A stretch of DNA of 64,000 bases, from assembly GCA_039602395.1 (NCBI GenBank), contig JBCNJP010000003.1:25616269-25680268 (forward strand), given 5' to 3'. Made by a program: the position numbers and the translations under genes. Position 1 is the stretch's first letter, and each line of letters begins with the position of its first letter. Positions 49,081-59,820 of the stretch are shown here, piece by piece. The notes below the pieces were generated by a model, which saw only the letters and a program-made list of their open reading frames with translations, had not been told where the DNA came from and ran no database searches. This DNA comes from Deinandra increscens subsp. villosa (Eukaryota; Streptophyta; Magnoliopsida; Asterales; Asteraceae).

Positions 49081-49118
<38 letters not shown>
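49068..49118. repeat. (CA)n(TA)n microsatellite
   Basis: A CA run with one ATG interruption passes into a TA run. Confidence 0.95.
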
Positions 49119-49291
49119 AATATATGTAGTTATGTTTATAGAACTTATCTTATATGCAATAATGGTACAACGATCAAAATAACAATATATATGAAACTTA
49201 CGGTTCCATAAGAACGTATAAAACAATTGGTGATACGTTTCGGGTCAAACAAGCTCAAAATCTTGTTAAAAACAAAATCAGAAAAAGAAAT

Positions 49292-49362
49292 GTGGGTCAT
49301 CGGATTCGAACCCATGACCTCTCACTCGCACAAAACAGCTCCAACCATTGTGCTAGCGACCT
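49292..49362 (-). repeat. tRNA-like module with perfect B box in the second giant LTR
   Basis: The minus strand has GGTCGCTAGCACAATGGTT, then GAGGTCATGGGTTCGAATCC, then GATGACC. The ends GGTC/GACC pair and the B box GGTTCGAATCC is perfect. The acceptor and T arms are imperfect, so it is tRNA-like and not a usable tRNA. Confidence 0.65.
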
Positions 49363-49445
49363 GGGTTTTTAACATGTTCGATGGAATTAGTTTTGACTAC
49401 ACAGTGACTAAGGAAATTAGTTTACATAAATTAAAATAAAAAAAG

Positions 49446-49512
49446 GTTTGGAGTGAACACGGTTCGAACCGGTGATCATTGGGTAACAAGGCCATTGACT
49501 AAACCGCTGGGA
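49446..49512 (-). repeat. third tRNA-like module in the second giant LTR
   Basis: The minus strand has CCCAGCGGTTTAGTCAATGG (A-box-like) and CACCGGTTCGAACCGTG (perfect B box). Confidence 0.6.
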
Positions 49513-50329
49513 GAAGAATGCTTCTTTGGCTTCCTTTTGTTTTCAAAATCATTTAACTAGTATCCACCGGCCATCTTTTTCCTTAAAAAAAACCCTAATC
49601 GACCCTTCACCATTAACGGAACAAGTAAGTTGCAGGGACGATTCCGAGAGTCAACAGGGATGAATAGGTGATCGAAGGTTGCTACAATTCGACTACAATA
49701 AGTTTTATGATTATCTTAGACGTGGCAAGGATTCCGTACACAAGTGTCGATGGTGGTGGCTCGAACCTGTCTCTTCTGCTTCCATACTCGCGTGAAATAA
49801 CGCTGCAAATACGATGTCGCTACCGAATGATGGTGTAACCGTGGCATAACAAATCAGCAATCGGAGTGGGTGGTCGGGTTTCTCGCCAGCAGTGGTTCAC
49901 GAGAGCAAAAGGGACGAGAGTATTCGGGGCTAAAAAAATGATGTTTGAATGTTTTAAAAGAGATTGATCAAAGAAATCTGGATGTAACCATCGGTCTTAA
50001 CTCTGGAGTTGAATGAAACGATTGATACCGGATAATGGATGTGGAAAGTCGCTAGGTACATCTGATCAGCTCTTCAAATTGAGTTTGCCCAATTAGCAAG
50101 ATTAGTCCCTCATGAATTTTTAAAATAAGAAGCGAGTCTTGTTAATAGCAAGATCTGTCCCCAAGGTTGGTTAAATAGATATAAGTTTTGGAAACTAAGA
50201 GATAGGTCCCTCAAAGTTACAAATCGTTAACGAACTCTCACGGAGTTAACGAGAATAACTTTTATGATGAATATACGAGTGTAAGTCAAAACATAGTAAA
50301 CAAACAACGTTTATAAGATGTAAACATTC

Positions 50330-50625
50330 ATTTGTTCACATAAAATCATAGATATAAACTCATAAATATATATTGAGTTCACATAAAATGATAATTACGA
50401 AATCATAGTTATATGTGTATAAATCACATAAAATTATAGAAAGGTTACGTGTAACTACGTGACACATTGTCACATAAAGTCATAGAATAACATGTGAATA
50501 TATCTATAAATATATCACATAGAATCATAAGTTTACTTGCCACATGAAATGAGAGAATGTTCACATAAAATCACAACAAATGATTTACGTAATATCATAA
50601 AATATAAAACGTCTAAACTCAAGTG
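50330..50625 (-). repeat. TCACATAAAATCATAG motif array in the second giant LTR
   Basis: About eight variants of the reverse complement of CTATGATTTTATGTGA (near 50337, 50375, 50425, 50468, 50515, 50540 and 50564), close to the LTR start on the minus strand. Confidence 0.7.
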
Positions 50626-50796
50626 TATGCACGTATAGTAATGGTTACACAAACCCTAGTTGCTAAGGTCAACACCAGTCAATCACATAAATGTTCACAG
50701 AACATTTATGTCAGTTAAAGTAAATGTTCTCACAACATTTATGCCAGTTTAAGTTTATATAAATCGTAAAAAGACCTGTAAGGACGGATTGTCACA

Positions 50797-50812
50797 GTAT
50801 CCCCTTGTTGAA
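50797..50812 (-). other. polypurine tract of the second LARD-like element
   Basis: The minus strand reads TTCAACAAGGGGATAC before TGTGACAATCC. It is the same as in the element at 34571. Confidence 0.78.
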
Positions 50813-52030
50813 GAATTTTTGTTTTGAAAATTGAATAACGTGGTTAACAAGTCGGTCACAAAAGAAAGAAAAAATTTCCAGTTGTCACAACGCTGAAGAG
50901 TATCTGATTTAGTACGAACGATTATGTCAAAGTCTTGAGCATTTGGATCAGCATCAAAGACAATAGCACCAAGAGTACCATTCGAAGGATCTTGATACGG
51001 ATGAGAAAGAATGCCGCTATATATCTGAACACTGAATTCTGGCGGATTACAGCTATAACAAATATCTCTAGTTGTATGAAAGAGTGTAACCAATTCGTTA
51101 TATTCGTTTAAAATAAGAATAAGACTCTGAATGATATCAGGATCTAAAGATCTTTGATCTTCGACGTCTGGATCTAAAATTTCCAGTCGTCACATCATCC
51201 CCTTGTTGAAAGAATTTCATGCCGAAATTTAAATCAGTGATAATTGTTTGAAGAGTCGAATTGACAGTAACATATCAAAAGAATTCAGGGTTCCTACTCC
51301 CAAAGGAGTGATGGATGTTATGATCAAGAATGTGTACCCGATGTTGAGAATATGGCACATGTTTAGAGGATTTCAAAAGAAATTTGAGTCGAGATTATAG
51401 AATGTGATTTTCCTAACGTTCTCCTATGAGGAGAGTCGAACAACCGCATTACGGAAATCGTGTTGAGTGGCAAGACCGAACATGGTGACATGATACAAAA
51501 GTATCCGAAATTAAAATTTCAATATGAATAAGAACCATAATACGTCCAAGTAGCCTGCGGCTATTGCACCTAATGCTGGGAGTGAGATTTTCATTTCATG
51601 TCTCATTTTCTGTTAAGGCGTTTGCATCCGCCAATAACCTGGGTGAGTCGAAGAGAAAGGAATTTGAGTATGAGGAAGTTGTGTGTGTCTAGTCGATCAG
51701 TGTTTGTCTAATAGACTCATTGTCTAATGAAAAATCAAAGATCTGAATTTGCCTAACAATTAGCAAGTAACATTGAATGACTTAAGACTAATCAAGTTAA
51801 CACGAGGACCCATTGATTGATATAGTACTTTATGTAGTTATGACCAATTAAGTTCACATGATTCATAATAACATTGAAGTTCTCATTTCATGCAATAATA
51901 GTTCGGATAGTATACGAGTTTCCACGAAGGTTTCTTTTAAAGGTTGAGCGGTCAAAGCATGCTAGCATGCAATTTATGAAAGTGCGTGTGCGGTGGATCG
52001 TCTACCCGATCATGATGTAAAACGAGCAAT
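50813..52030 (-). other. interior remnant of the second LARD-like element, non-coding
   Basis: Inverted and diverged counterpart of about 33200-34560. Shared features are the CATCATCCCCTTGTTGAA segment at 51193 and CGTTCTCCTATGAGGAGAG near 51418. No open frame is supportable. Confidence 0.6.
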
Positions 52031-52631
52031 TCGAGTTATAAACTAATGAACACAAGATGTAAATACAAAGACTTTTGTATTAATGACCACAGAGAATCGG
52101 AACGGTTACTGGTCCGAACTTCAAGTTCGGAGCGGTTATCGGGACGAACCTCAGGTTCGGACGATCGAAAATTTTGAAACTCATAAACCCTCAAAAAAAC
52201 TGAATCTCACGAGCACCGGATGATAAAAGGATCAAAAAACACTCGAAACACAGTTTTTGAATGTGAAAAATGATGTGAAATGAGCAAATTTTCAGAAACG
52301 AAAGTTTAGAAGATGAAAAATTAGATGAAACGAATTGTTTATCAACACAAATGACCAAAACAAGCTGAGTAGCACCAGAAAGCTCTGATACCACTTGAAA
52401 AATCGTAAACGAATCGATTCTATGGTAGATAATATCGAGACGGAAGTTTTGTCATATATTTTGTTGAATGATTACATAAACCAAATGAGTTTACAACACT
52501 TGATCTGGACAGACTCTGGACAAAAACTTACCATGAAATACAAAGATGAAACTATTTATACTCATCATTCTGTCCGAACCTGGATACTTCCGAACCCTGT
52601 CCGAACTCCATCCGAACTTGGAGTTCTTCTC
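52030..52631 (-). mobile_element. copia-type fragment: LTR piece, PBS and leader
   Basis: On the minus strand an LTR end ATTTTTCA (from 52396) is followed by TGGTATCAGAGC (52393-52382) and a leader with CCGAACTTCAAGTTCGG (52114-52130). The design is that of the complete copia element at 57900-63806, and its LTR words (CTTTTGTATTAATGACCACA) recur at about 52068, so the piece is rearranged. It is cut at 52632 by the next giant LTR. Confidence 0.6.
52382..52393 (-). other. primer-binding site, tRNA-iMet type (copia fragment)
   Basis: The minus strand reads TGGTATCAGAGC, two bases after the LTR end. Confidence 0.8.
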
Positions 52632-53879
52632 TGTCACACCCCCCTCCGCCGCCCCCTGCCAGGTGCGGGGGAGGGTGTGGACCGGTTGTCCGTATCAGTT
52701 TACTAGGCACCAATAATTTAATTACAAAATAAAACATAGAACAAAGACGGACGTCCAGTCCTCATAGAGAAACCTTAGATCGACTCTAACTGAGGATGCA
52801 CTAGGCACCTTGTAGCCGACCTAATGGAATCGGTGGCCCCAGAATAGACCCATGATTGAACAAACAAATGATACATATATCAAGGAGTTGTAGTCATAAC
52901 ATGCACTGAACAACATACGTACAATGGTTAAATTGTACAAATATCTAACACATAGCCACAACTAATACCCCAATGATCTTGCACAAATACATCATCACCT
53001 ACACACACTTACCTACAACATAAGTCAACACAGAGTCAAGAACAAACGTTGTTGGTGAGTCTTAACTACCATCATCACATTAACAGCTTTCAAATACATA
53101 TGTCGAATATGAATCATCTAGTCGCACCCAATGTCAACACTCAGATACTCTACAGGCACGTTGCGCATAGTAGTACACCCTCTGCGAGTAGTTTTTAATT
53201 CAACATATACGTACATATTCCCCCTAATAAATTAATATTAGAGGATCCAGGTAAATATGGATCGTTCAACAATAACGGCCACTATAATCTCTTATATGTC
53301 TAGTGGTCTCAACCCTAATGAGCAGAAACTCTCTAATGACCCACACAGGGCATTCCGACTCACAGTTTTCGACAAGATATTCATAACAAACATAACATAT
53401 ACATTAGAACAGAAGTATTATCTCAAACAGTTAAATAACATGAGGGAAGTCAGAGGACTCACAGATCTTCAAAATACAAAGTCACATGGATAGGATTACG
53501 TACAATTCAGGTGTCACAGATGCAATGCCTAGACAAGGCTTAACGTCATGTTAAGCTTGGAAAATCCAATGACCTAAACACGTAGAGGTACATTTAAATT
53601 TAACACAGTAATAATACTGGTTAGGCTCAGTTGTGCTCCGTGCCTTAAACGATACGATACGTCCGCAGGTTGAGGTCCTCATACAACCAGATGTCCCCAT
53701 ACAGTCGTATGGCCTAAACCTGGTTAAGATCGTAATTTATCTGTCAATCTCTAAATAAACAGATTCTGTTGAACACGGTCGTATGCCTTTAGTGGCAATA
53801 CTGTCGTGTGGCCTGTTTGACAGATTATCTAAATTAAACTATATCACTCGAGTCTCGATCGGGTTATCTTTTATAATAC

Positions 53880-54365
53880 TTCAAATGTTATATAAAATCA
53901 TAACTTATGTATATATCAATCCGTTTATGATGACATAAAATCATAGCTTTTAGATATAGGTTTCACATAAAATCATAGTTTTAATGCCTAAGTTTACCCA
54001 TTCATATTTCACATAAAATCATTAGTTTTATATATTTATCCGTCTTATAGCTCACATGAAATCATAACTTTTGTTAACAGTAAACCATACCTTTATTTAT
54101 ATGAACACACATAAAATGATAAGTTATATCTAAATGAAATCATAGCATTATATAGTATAAAATCATGATTTTTATTACAGAGAAATCATGACTTATATAT
54201 AAAATCCCTAAGACCGATTAAATATATATATTTACAAAATCTCCGGTTTTTGTTTGATTTTAGTTTTATATAAAAGCATACTTTTATAAGATCATCGCTT
54301 TGTCATCATAAGATCACAATTTCCTTAATTATGAAATCATAAGTTTATCACATAAAATTTGTAAT
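53880..54365 (-). repeat. CACATAAAATCATAG motif array in the third giant LTR
   Basis: At least ten variants (near 53902, 53933, 53969, 54009, 54052, 54108, 54135, 54160 and 54340). This is the same motif as in the other two giant LTRs. Confidence 0.7.
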
Positions 54366-54484
54366 AAACACTTTATATATATTTTTCTTGTTATCGTCAT
54401 TTTATATACAATAATACTTATATTTGACAGAACGTTCCTCACACGACGTGTACATAATATCATCATAACGATAATGAGATAATG

Positions 54485-54556
54485 AACACAGGTATACCTT
54501 CCGTCGCTACGCAGACTCGAACCCGGTTAACCGTATAACACTAAACATCTCCATTC
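54485..54556 (-). repeat. tRNA-like module in the third giant LTR
   Basis: The minus strand has GTTTAGTGTTATACGG and AACCGGGTTCGAGTCTGC. The B box is good and the A box weak. Confidence 0.45.
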
Positions 54557-56509
54557 CATGTAGAATTTCGCCACGAACAATAATCCGTGCTCGGTTTTCT
54601 GGTTTGACCTCATTTGACCATCCAAATCTGTTGACCAGAATGTTAACCCGAGTCGACTCGGTTGACTCGGTACCGAGTTAACTCAAATCTGTCAAAACTC
54701 ATATCCAAACACTCCCATTAGCATTTCTAGCCAAACACCACTTCATCACCATCATCGGCATCCTTCCACCACCACCGTTAGCGGCTGTCCGGCGGCGGAG
54801 AGCCGCCCTAGTCCTGTCATCGGTCCGTCATCATTAACCAATCACCCCACAAACATCCTCTTCATCATCCAAACACGAAACAGTCTCAAATCTGTGACAT
54901 GCATCAACCAATCGGGAATTCAACAACAAGAATTAAACTGGAAACTTAGACAAAACACATAATCGAGTACCACTTACTGATCGAAGCTGGTGTCCCCAGA
55001 ATCACGACATAGAAGGGTCGTCGGACCTGCGTCGGTTATCGGAAACCACCTTCAAACCCACGTCGCCCTTGAGGAACTGAAACAGAAGCAAGGGATGCCA
55101 TTGGGAGGGTCGCCGTCGTCCTCTAAGGCCGCAACAGCAGTGCTACCACCACCACTGTTCGTCGGGAAGCGGCTCTTGCCTCCGAACGCTTCTGCGGTGT
55201 TGAGGTTGGTTACGGAAGGAGAAACAGAAGATCGCCGAGCGCCGGCCAGGGTCGGAGACCAGCCGAACGTTGCATGGGGAGTCGCTGGAAATCGCGGCTG
55301 TCGCCGCTCCTGTTGCTACGCCGGTCACTACACAAACAGGAGAGAGAGAGAGAGAGAGTTGGGCAGGGAGATAGCTACCGTGGTCGGACCACCTGCTCAC
55401 ACCGCCCCCAATGTTGGAGACCGGCCGGTCCACCACCATCGCTGTCGGGTTTCATCGGACGAGGAGGAGGAGAGCCTTACTGCTCTTCTTTCTTTCTCTC
55501 TGCCCCTTTTCTTTAGATAAGATATGTGTGTTTGTATTTGTTGTACAAAAAGGAAAAAGAACAAGACAAGTACTTATGTACTTGGTCAAAGAATAGGTCA
55601 ATGCGTAGTACAATTTCTAATTAAACCGGTATTAAACAGTGATATCCGAATACATTAAATACGGAATGTCACGTAAATAATTCACAATAAATCCCGAGTG
55701 ACTGGAATATTATAAAAGCGTCTTAAATAGTCTCGGAATACTTAAAATGACAGATTATATATAGTCTGATAAATATTCGGTCGAACGGGCGGTATAAAGC
55801 GTGCATTTGGTGCGATTGCCGATCAACACCGTTTTACGAGTCGAGTATATCGTTACGACTGTAATTGTGAGTAAACACTCTGAAAAGTGTTTACAACCTT
55901 ACAGAGTCGTTAAAACTATATTAAATGATTAAGCGATCAATTTTGGTTAATCTCAGTGTAATCGAATGGTTTGCTGATTTCAACGCTTCTCGCACCAATT
56001 CATACGGTTATCCTTTCTAACAGTCAGAACATCAATGATCAAGTATCTGGCAATACCAGATACTCTAATATCGTCTCAATGACCCTTCTGTCACTGCTGA
56101 TGACATACGCATTAAGCGTCGTTTAGCGTTTCCACACACGCACTTCATTTGTAATCGTTTGAGCGGATTTTCTAACATATATTAACATCCGGGTAAATAT
56201 ATCTATCAACATAACTCATCGACTTAACATATTTATGATATCATCCGGTTATCCGGCACGTTAATCGATTAAACAACGAACCTTGTCTGTTTAACTGGAA
56301 CGCGGCTTTTATCACTCTGCAACACCTTAGATCTCATAACGAATTGTTAGAATACATCTAACAAATTATCAGGACATCGGATACATGGATTGGGTCTTTG
56401 TTGGGCCACAAATCCCTTAATGGGCCTAACGGGCCTAATTGGGCTTATCGAGTCCAGTTCATTTATTAAAAAAAATCCCACCATTTACCAGAATTAACGA
56501 GGTGATACA

Positions 56510-56522
56510 TTCTCCCCTCTTT
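56510..56522 (-). other. polypurine tract of the third giant-LTR element
   Basis: The minus strand reads AAAGAGGGGAGAA, directly before the LTR start TGTATCACC. Confidence 0.78.
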
Positions 56523-57894
56523 AAATGAATTTCGTCTCAAAATTCGCCCTACCTACCAGGACGGGGAGCATCCAAACGCTTGTGGATCACATCACACAAG
56601 ATGTTCTCCTAGGGACATATATCTTACTAGTGCCACCACGTGGCCCGTGATGTCTCCTATGATTTTACTACTTAGTGGACTTACATGTCGTTAACGTGGA
56701 CTTATTATCACTTGATACTTCACAGTTCGTACTGATAATTCATCATGTGGTATGCTATCACTCGGTCTTGATACGGTGTCCCGTATATCGTACTATAATT
56801 GCAACTAATTGCAATACGATTACTGCCCTAGTGATAATGCCACGAACGCCCGATATACCTTTAAGTGATTTCACTACCACACGGACTTAATCACCACTCT
56901 GTAGTGTTACCAAAAGGAATTTCTCTAACATCAAACCATAGGAACCACCTGTCACTTCCTAATCAGTATTCTTTTCCCATCACCCCCACTTGGTGAAACA
57001 TATGGAGTTAATCAGTCTCACCACTGTAGGTTTACTGATAATCTGATCTAGTAACTGATTCCTATAGTTGCGACAAGTCACAAATTGGACGAGTCAATCT
57101 CATTCATAGATTCTCCGAAGAGAAGTTGCAGGATTTCATGGAACCTAATTTAGGTCTAACACATAAGTTGTGTTGCACAAATACACCATAGAATACACGT
57201 ACAATTCAGCGTTAAGATTTTTCAGTTGGTTTTGTACCATACAGACCGACATGCCAACTTCGCAGTATCCTGGTCACACCAAGCTACGCATAGCTTATTA
57301 TTATAGTTCCATTAATGGAAACACGGAAGAGTCCTCTTCACCAAAACTCAATCACATGGACTCACCAATTCAACCCGATCTATCAAGATTACTAGTTCCC
57401 AAGGATACTTAAAGCGCTTGTCAGAGGTCCTCATCATTATGATAATCACATTATTCAGAGATATCAGAATATACTAATACTATAAGCGCATGAGGTTTTC
57501 GGGATCCAATAAGTACTCTGTACTACTAATCAATTTCAATATACTCATACTCATATTCCACTACGGTTTCGGGTTAATCGGTTATCAAGATACTCAACTT
57601 CTTAAGTAAAGTACATAATCTAACTTCACCATTAATGGCGACACAAGATGTCTTCCACAAATTCAATCTTTCCTTATAAGCAAACCAGTTACACTAGCCC
57701 AGGGCATCATACACCTCTCTAGATTGAACCGTTATGGATGATCAATCATCCCCAGCTTCAAGAATCCAATCACAACAAGTCGTACATCAAAATATACAAC
57801 CAGACATCGAACATAAAGGCCTCGTAGTTGGTCCCAAACATACTAATTATCATTCCAATTCCCTAGCTTTCAAAGATACTCATAGCTATTTTTG
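56523..57894 (-). other. non-coding interior of the third giant-LTR element
   Basis: No supportable frame in either direction. It is similar in style to the interior of the complete LARD-like element. It is interrupted at 57899/63812 by the copia insertion. Confidence 0.5.
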
Positions 57895-57899
57895 TGTGT
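57895..57899. repeat. target-site duplication TGTGT, left copy
   Basis: Matches 63807-63811. Confidence 0.9.
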
Positions 57900-58237
57900 T
57901 GAAAGTGCAAGAGCGTATGGATCTTCTACTTAGTCGTAACGAAATCAAAGTAATACGAGATGAAACACAAAGAGTAAATACAAATGAGCTTTGTATTAAC
58001 CACTGAGACCACAGAGTACACAGAGAATATATGACGCGGAAGCTTAAACTCTTAGCACTACAATACAAGAGACACATATATATAGTGCTGAAATACGACC
58101 GGCCGAACCTCAGGTTCGGCCACACGTTCGGCCGTGTCAGAACTCCAGGTTCGGCCTGAGTTCGGACCTCAGCATTCTTGTGTGAATCCGTCTTGTATTC
58201 GATACTTCACATGACGATCAGGAACCATGTATCAACA
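57900..58237 (-). repeat. 3' LTR of the gag-only copia element
   Basis: Plus-strand ends are TGAAAGTGCAAGAGCG and CATGTATCAACA. It contains a perfect inverted repeat CCGAACCTCAGGTTCGG (58103-58119) and a TATA-like CTATATATATG (minus, 58075-58085). Confidence 0.93.
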
Positions 58238-58250
58238 AACTCCCCCTCGG
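58238..58250 (-). other. polypurine tract of the gag-only copia element
   Basis: The minus strand reads CCGAGGGGGAGTT, abutting the 3' LTR start TGTTGATACATGG. Two further AGGGGGAGA runs lie upstream at about 59624-59637 and 59564-59574. Confidence 0.85.
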
Positions 58251-59820
58251 CATGTGCAGTATCATCTTCTCTATTCAAACTTGTATCTTGTATCTTCAAT
58301 CAAACTCTTCCTCGATCTTGACGATGAGTTCAATCTTGAATACTTGATATTGCATCGTGTGTAATCTCTTTACCAACAACCTTCAGAAGACTTGAAGTTG
58401 TGATGTTCTCTTCCCACTTAGAAACCTGCCAACATAAATAATCTTGGTGCAAAATGTCTCTTCGAGACTCCAAGATATTTTGATTTTGAAAATGATTTCG
58501 TAATTCGTGTTGATCAATTGAAAACAAATTAGAAACAAAATCTTTTTGGCTTTTAGAAACTTTATATCAAAACACACCTAAAATCTTTTTGGTATTTTCT
58601 GATAAGAAAAGTAAAACAATATCGAATTAGACACTATTTTTGTCTTTTGTGAGAAAGATCACAACTTGGGATCATATTGGTCATAACATGCTGAACTACA
58701 TTTCAATTTCGATTATTGCAGCACATAAGCCATGCCGATTGCAGATATAATTTGTCCAACTTTAAACTCTGGCACAATCATACTCATAACATCTGGATAT
58801 GTTAAGATATTGATTAAATTTGCATTGACCAGTGTATCCCACACTATCAGACATACTCAGATATGCTTTTGCTTATCACATTTTGTGATCTCATTTGTGA
58901 TTTGAATCACATAATGATTGTAACCATGATATAGTCAACTGTGTTCCATGCAAAAAGAAATAAGAACGTTAAATCGTCTACCTTAAGGTCGATCTTTCGA
59001 TACGCAGATAAGGCCTCGGATTTAACAAAATAAGAAAATAAAACAAGTTGAAGTTGTATAACTCAACAACAATCAGGTCGGTACTCCCGTACACGCAGAG
59101 AAAGTCCGATGAGTTATACGAAACACCAAAGAAAATAAAGCAGAACGTCAAACGAACAACGATCAGGTCGGTCTTTCGACACGCAGAGAAAGTCCGATCG
59201 TTTGACAAAATAAAGAAAATCAAACAAGTTTAAATCTTTGCAAAATGAACACATGTATACACAGTGACTGTTCATTTTATTTTTCACACATCTTTTTCTT
59301 GATATATCATGAGATATGCATCAAGATGTTGTCCACTAGGTCAAGCATCAGATTTAGTGTATATCACATTTGTATACTTTCTGTTTTACCGAGCCTACCT
59401 TGCACATCGATCAAATGATCTTATGACTTTTTCACTTACTTTATCCATGAGTCAGACACTGTCAGCCAATGTACCATCATTTCCCAATCATATCGGATAC
59501 AATTTCTCATTTTTCAATGTTTTTGGCTTTTTGCATTTTTCAATGTTTTTGTCTTTTTCAAATTTCTCCCCCTAAAAATGACAACTCTATTTATAGAGTT
59601 TCATTTTTACGATTTGAAAAACAAACTCTCCCCCTCAGAATGAGACGGAGTAAAAAACACGAAAAACTTGATCAACCAACACGAATACTAGCAGTTAGCC
59701 TTTTTGAAAACAAAAATTGATTTTGAATCTCAAGTTAATTAAAACAGATATTTCACAATCAGCAATTATCCAATCACCGAAAGGTCTTCCTGAAATACCT
59801 GCTGGACACCAAATAAAACA
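58251..59820 (-). other. 3' non-coding region of the gag-only copia element
   Basis: It lies between the gag stop and the 3' LTR. No pol-type motif in any frame. It contains the hairpin array (58968-59206), two AGGGGGAGA purine runs and a repeated AATGTTTTTGxCTTTTT segment at about 59515-59562. Confidence 0.7.
58968..59206 (-). ncRNA. three tandem structured-RNA units with covarying stems (candidate)
   Basis: Three units of 59-64 bases with a period of about 90. The outer stems are GTTAAATC/GATTTAAC (58968-58975 with 59019-59026), GTATAACTCA/TGAGTTATAC (59056-59065 with 59110-59119) and GTCAAACGA/TCGTTTGAC (59147-59155 with 59198-59206). They differ in sequence yet each pairs perfectly. The core is conserved (units 2 and 3 share ATCAGGTCGGT and ACGCAGAGAAAGTCCGAT). 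Each has an inner hairpin that on the sense (minus) strand reads ATC-GAAA-GAT, GTAC-GGGA-GTAC or GTC-GAAA-GAC, always a GNRA-type loop. They lie in the element's 3' non-coding RNA. Paired changes in two helices imply selection for structure. Function is unknown. Confidence 0.65.

Larger units (their letters stand above)
46804..50796 (-). repeat. 3' LTR of the second LARD-like element (4.0 kb)
   Basis: On the plus strand it runs from TGTCACACCCTCAAAATCC to GGACGGATTGTCACA. The minus orientation is fixed by the purine tract that follows. Confidence 0.78.
46804..52030 (-). mobile_element. second giant-LTR gypsy-type element (LARD-like), minus strand, truncated
   Basis: The LTR at 46804-50796 and the adjoining 1.2 kb are a diverged, inverted relative of the element at 26358-37638. 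Shared blocks include ATTAACATGCATGATTTACA (here inverted near 48391), the CACCCAAAGGTGAG-type block, the purine tract and the interior next to it. The interior stops near 52030 at copia sequence. No coding was found. Confidence 0.75.
52632..56509 (-). repeat. 3' LTR of the third giant-LTR element (3.9 kb)
   Basis: On the plus strand it runs from TGTCACACCCCCCTCC to TAACGAGGTGATACA. A GC-rich part at about 54750-55500 contains open frames up to 176 codons on both strands (for example 54990-55520). They lack recognisable domains and lie wholly inside the LTR, so I treat them as non-coding. Confidence 0.75.
52632..57899 (-). mobile_element. third giant-LTR gypsy-type element, minus strand, incomplete
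   Basis: A 3.9-kb LTR (52632-56509), a purine tract and about 1.4 kb of non-coding interior. The element continues past the copia insertion at 57900-63806 into 63812-64000 and off the window. There is no recognisable coding sequence. Its left end has interrupted the copia LTR at 52396. Confidence 0.7.

Noticed and set aside
49292..49362. Functional tRNA gene
   Set aside because: A and B boxes and short end pairing exist, but the acceptor and T arms do not pair properly, and the same unit recurs as a repeat inside LTRs.
54990..55520. 176-codon open frame as a host gene
   Set aside because: It lies wholly within a 3.9-kb LTR, has overlapping open frames on both strands caused by GC-rich composition, and shows no recognisable domain.
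58968..59206. Hammerhead ribozyme (retrozyme-like) reading of the hairpin units
   Set aside because: A GAAA and a CTGAT are present on the minus strand, but not in the order CUGANGA - stem II - GAAA - stem III - NUH required for a hammerhead core.
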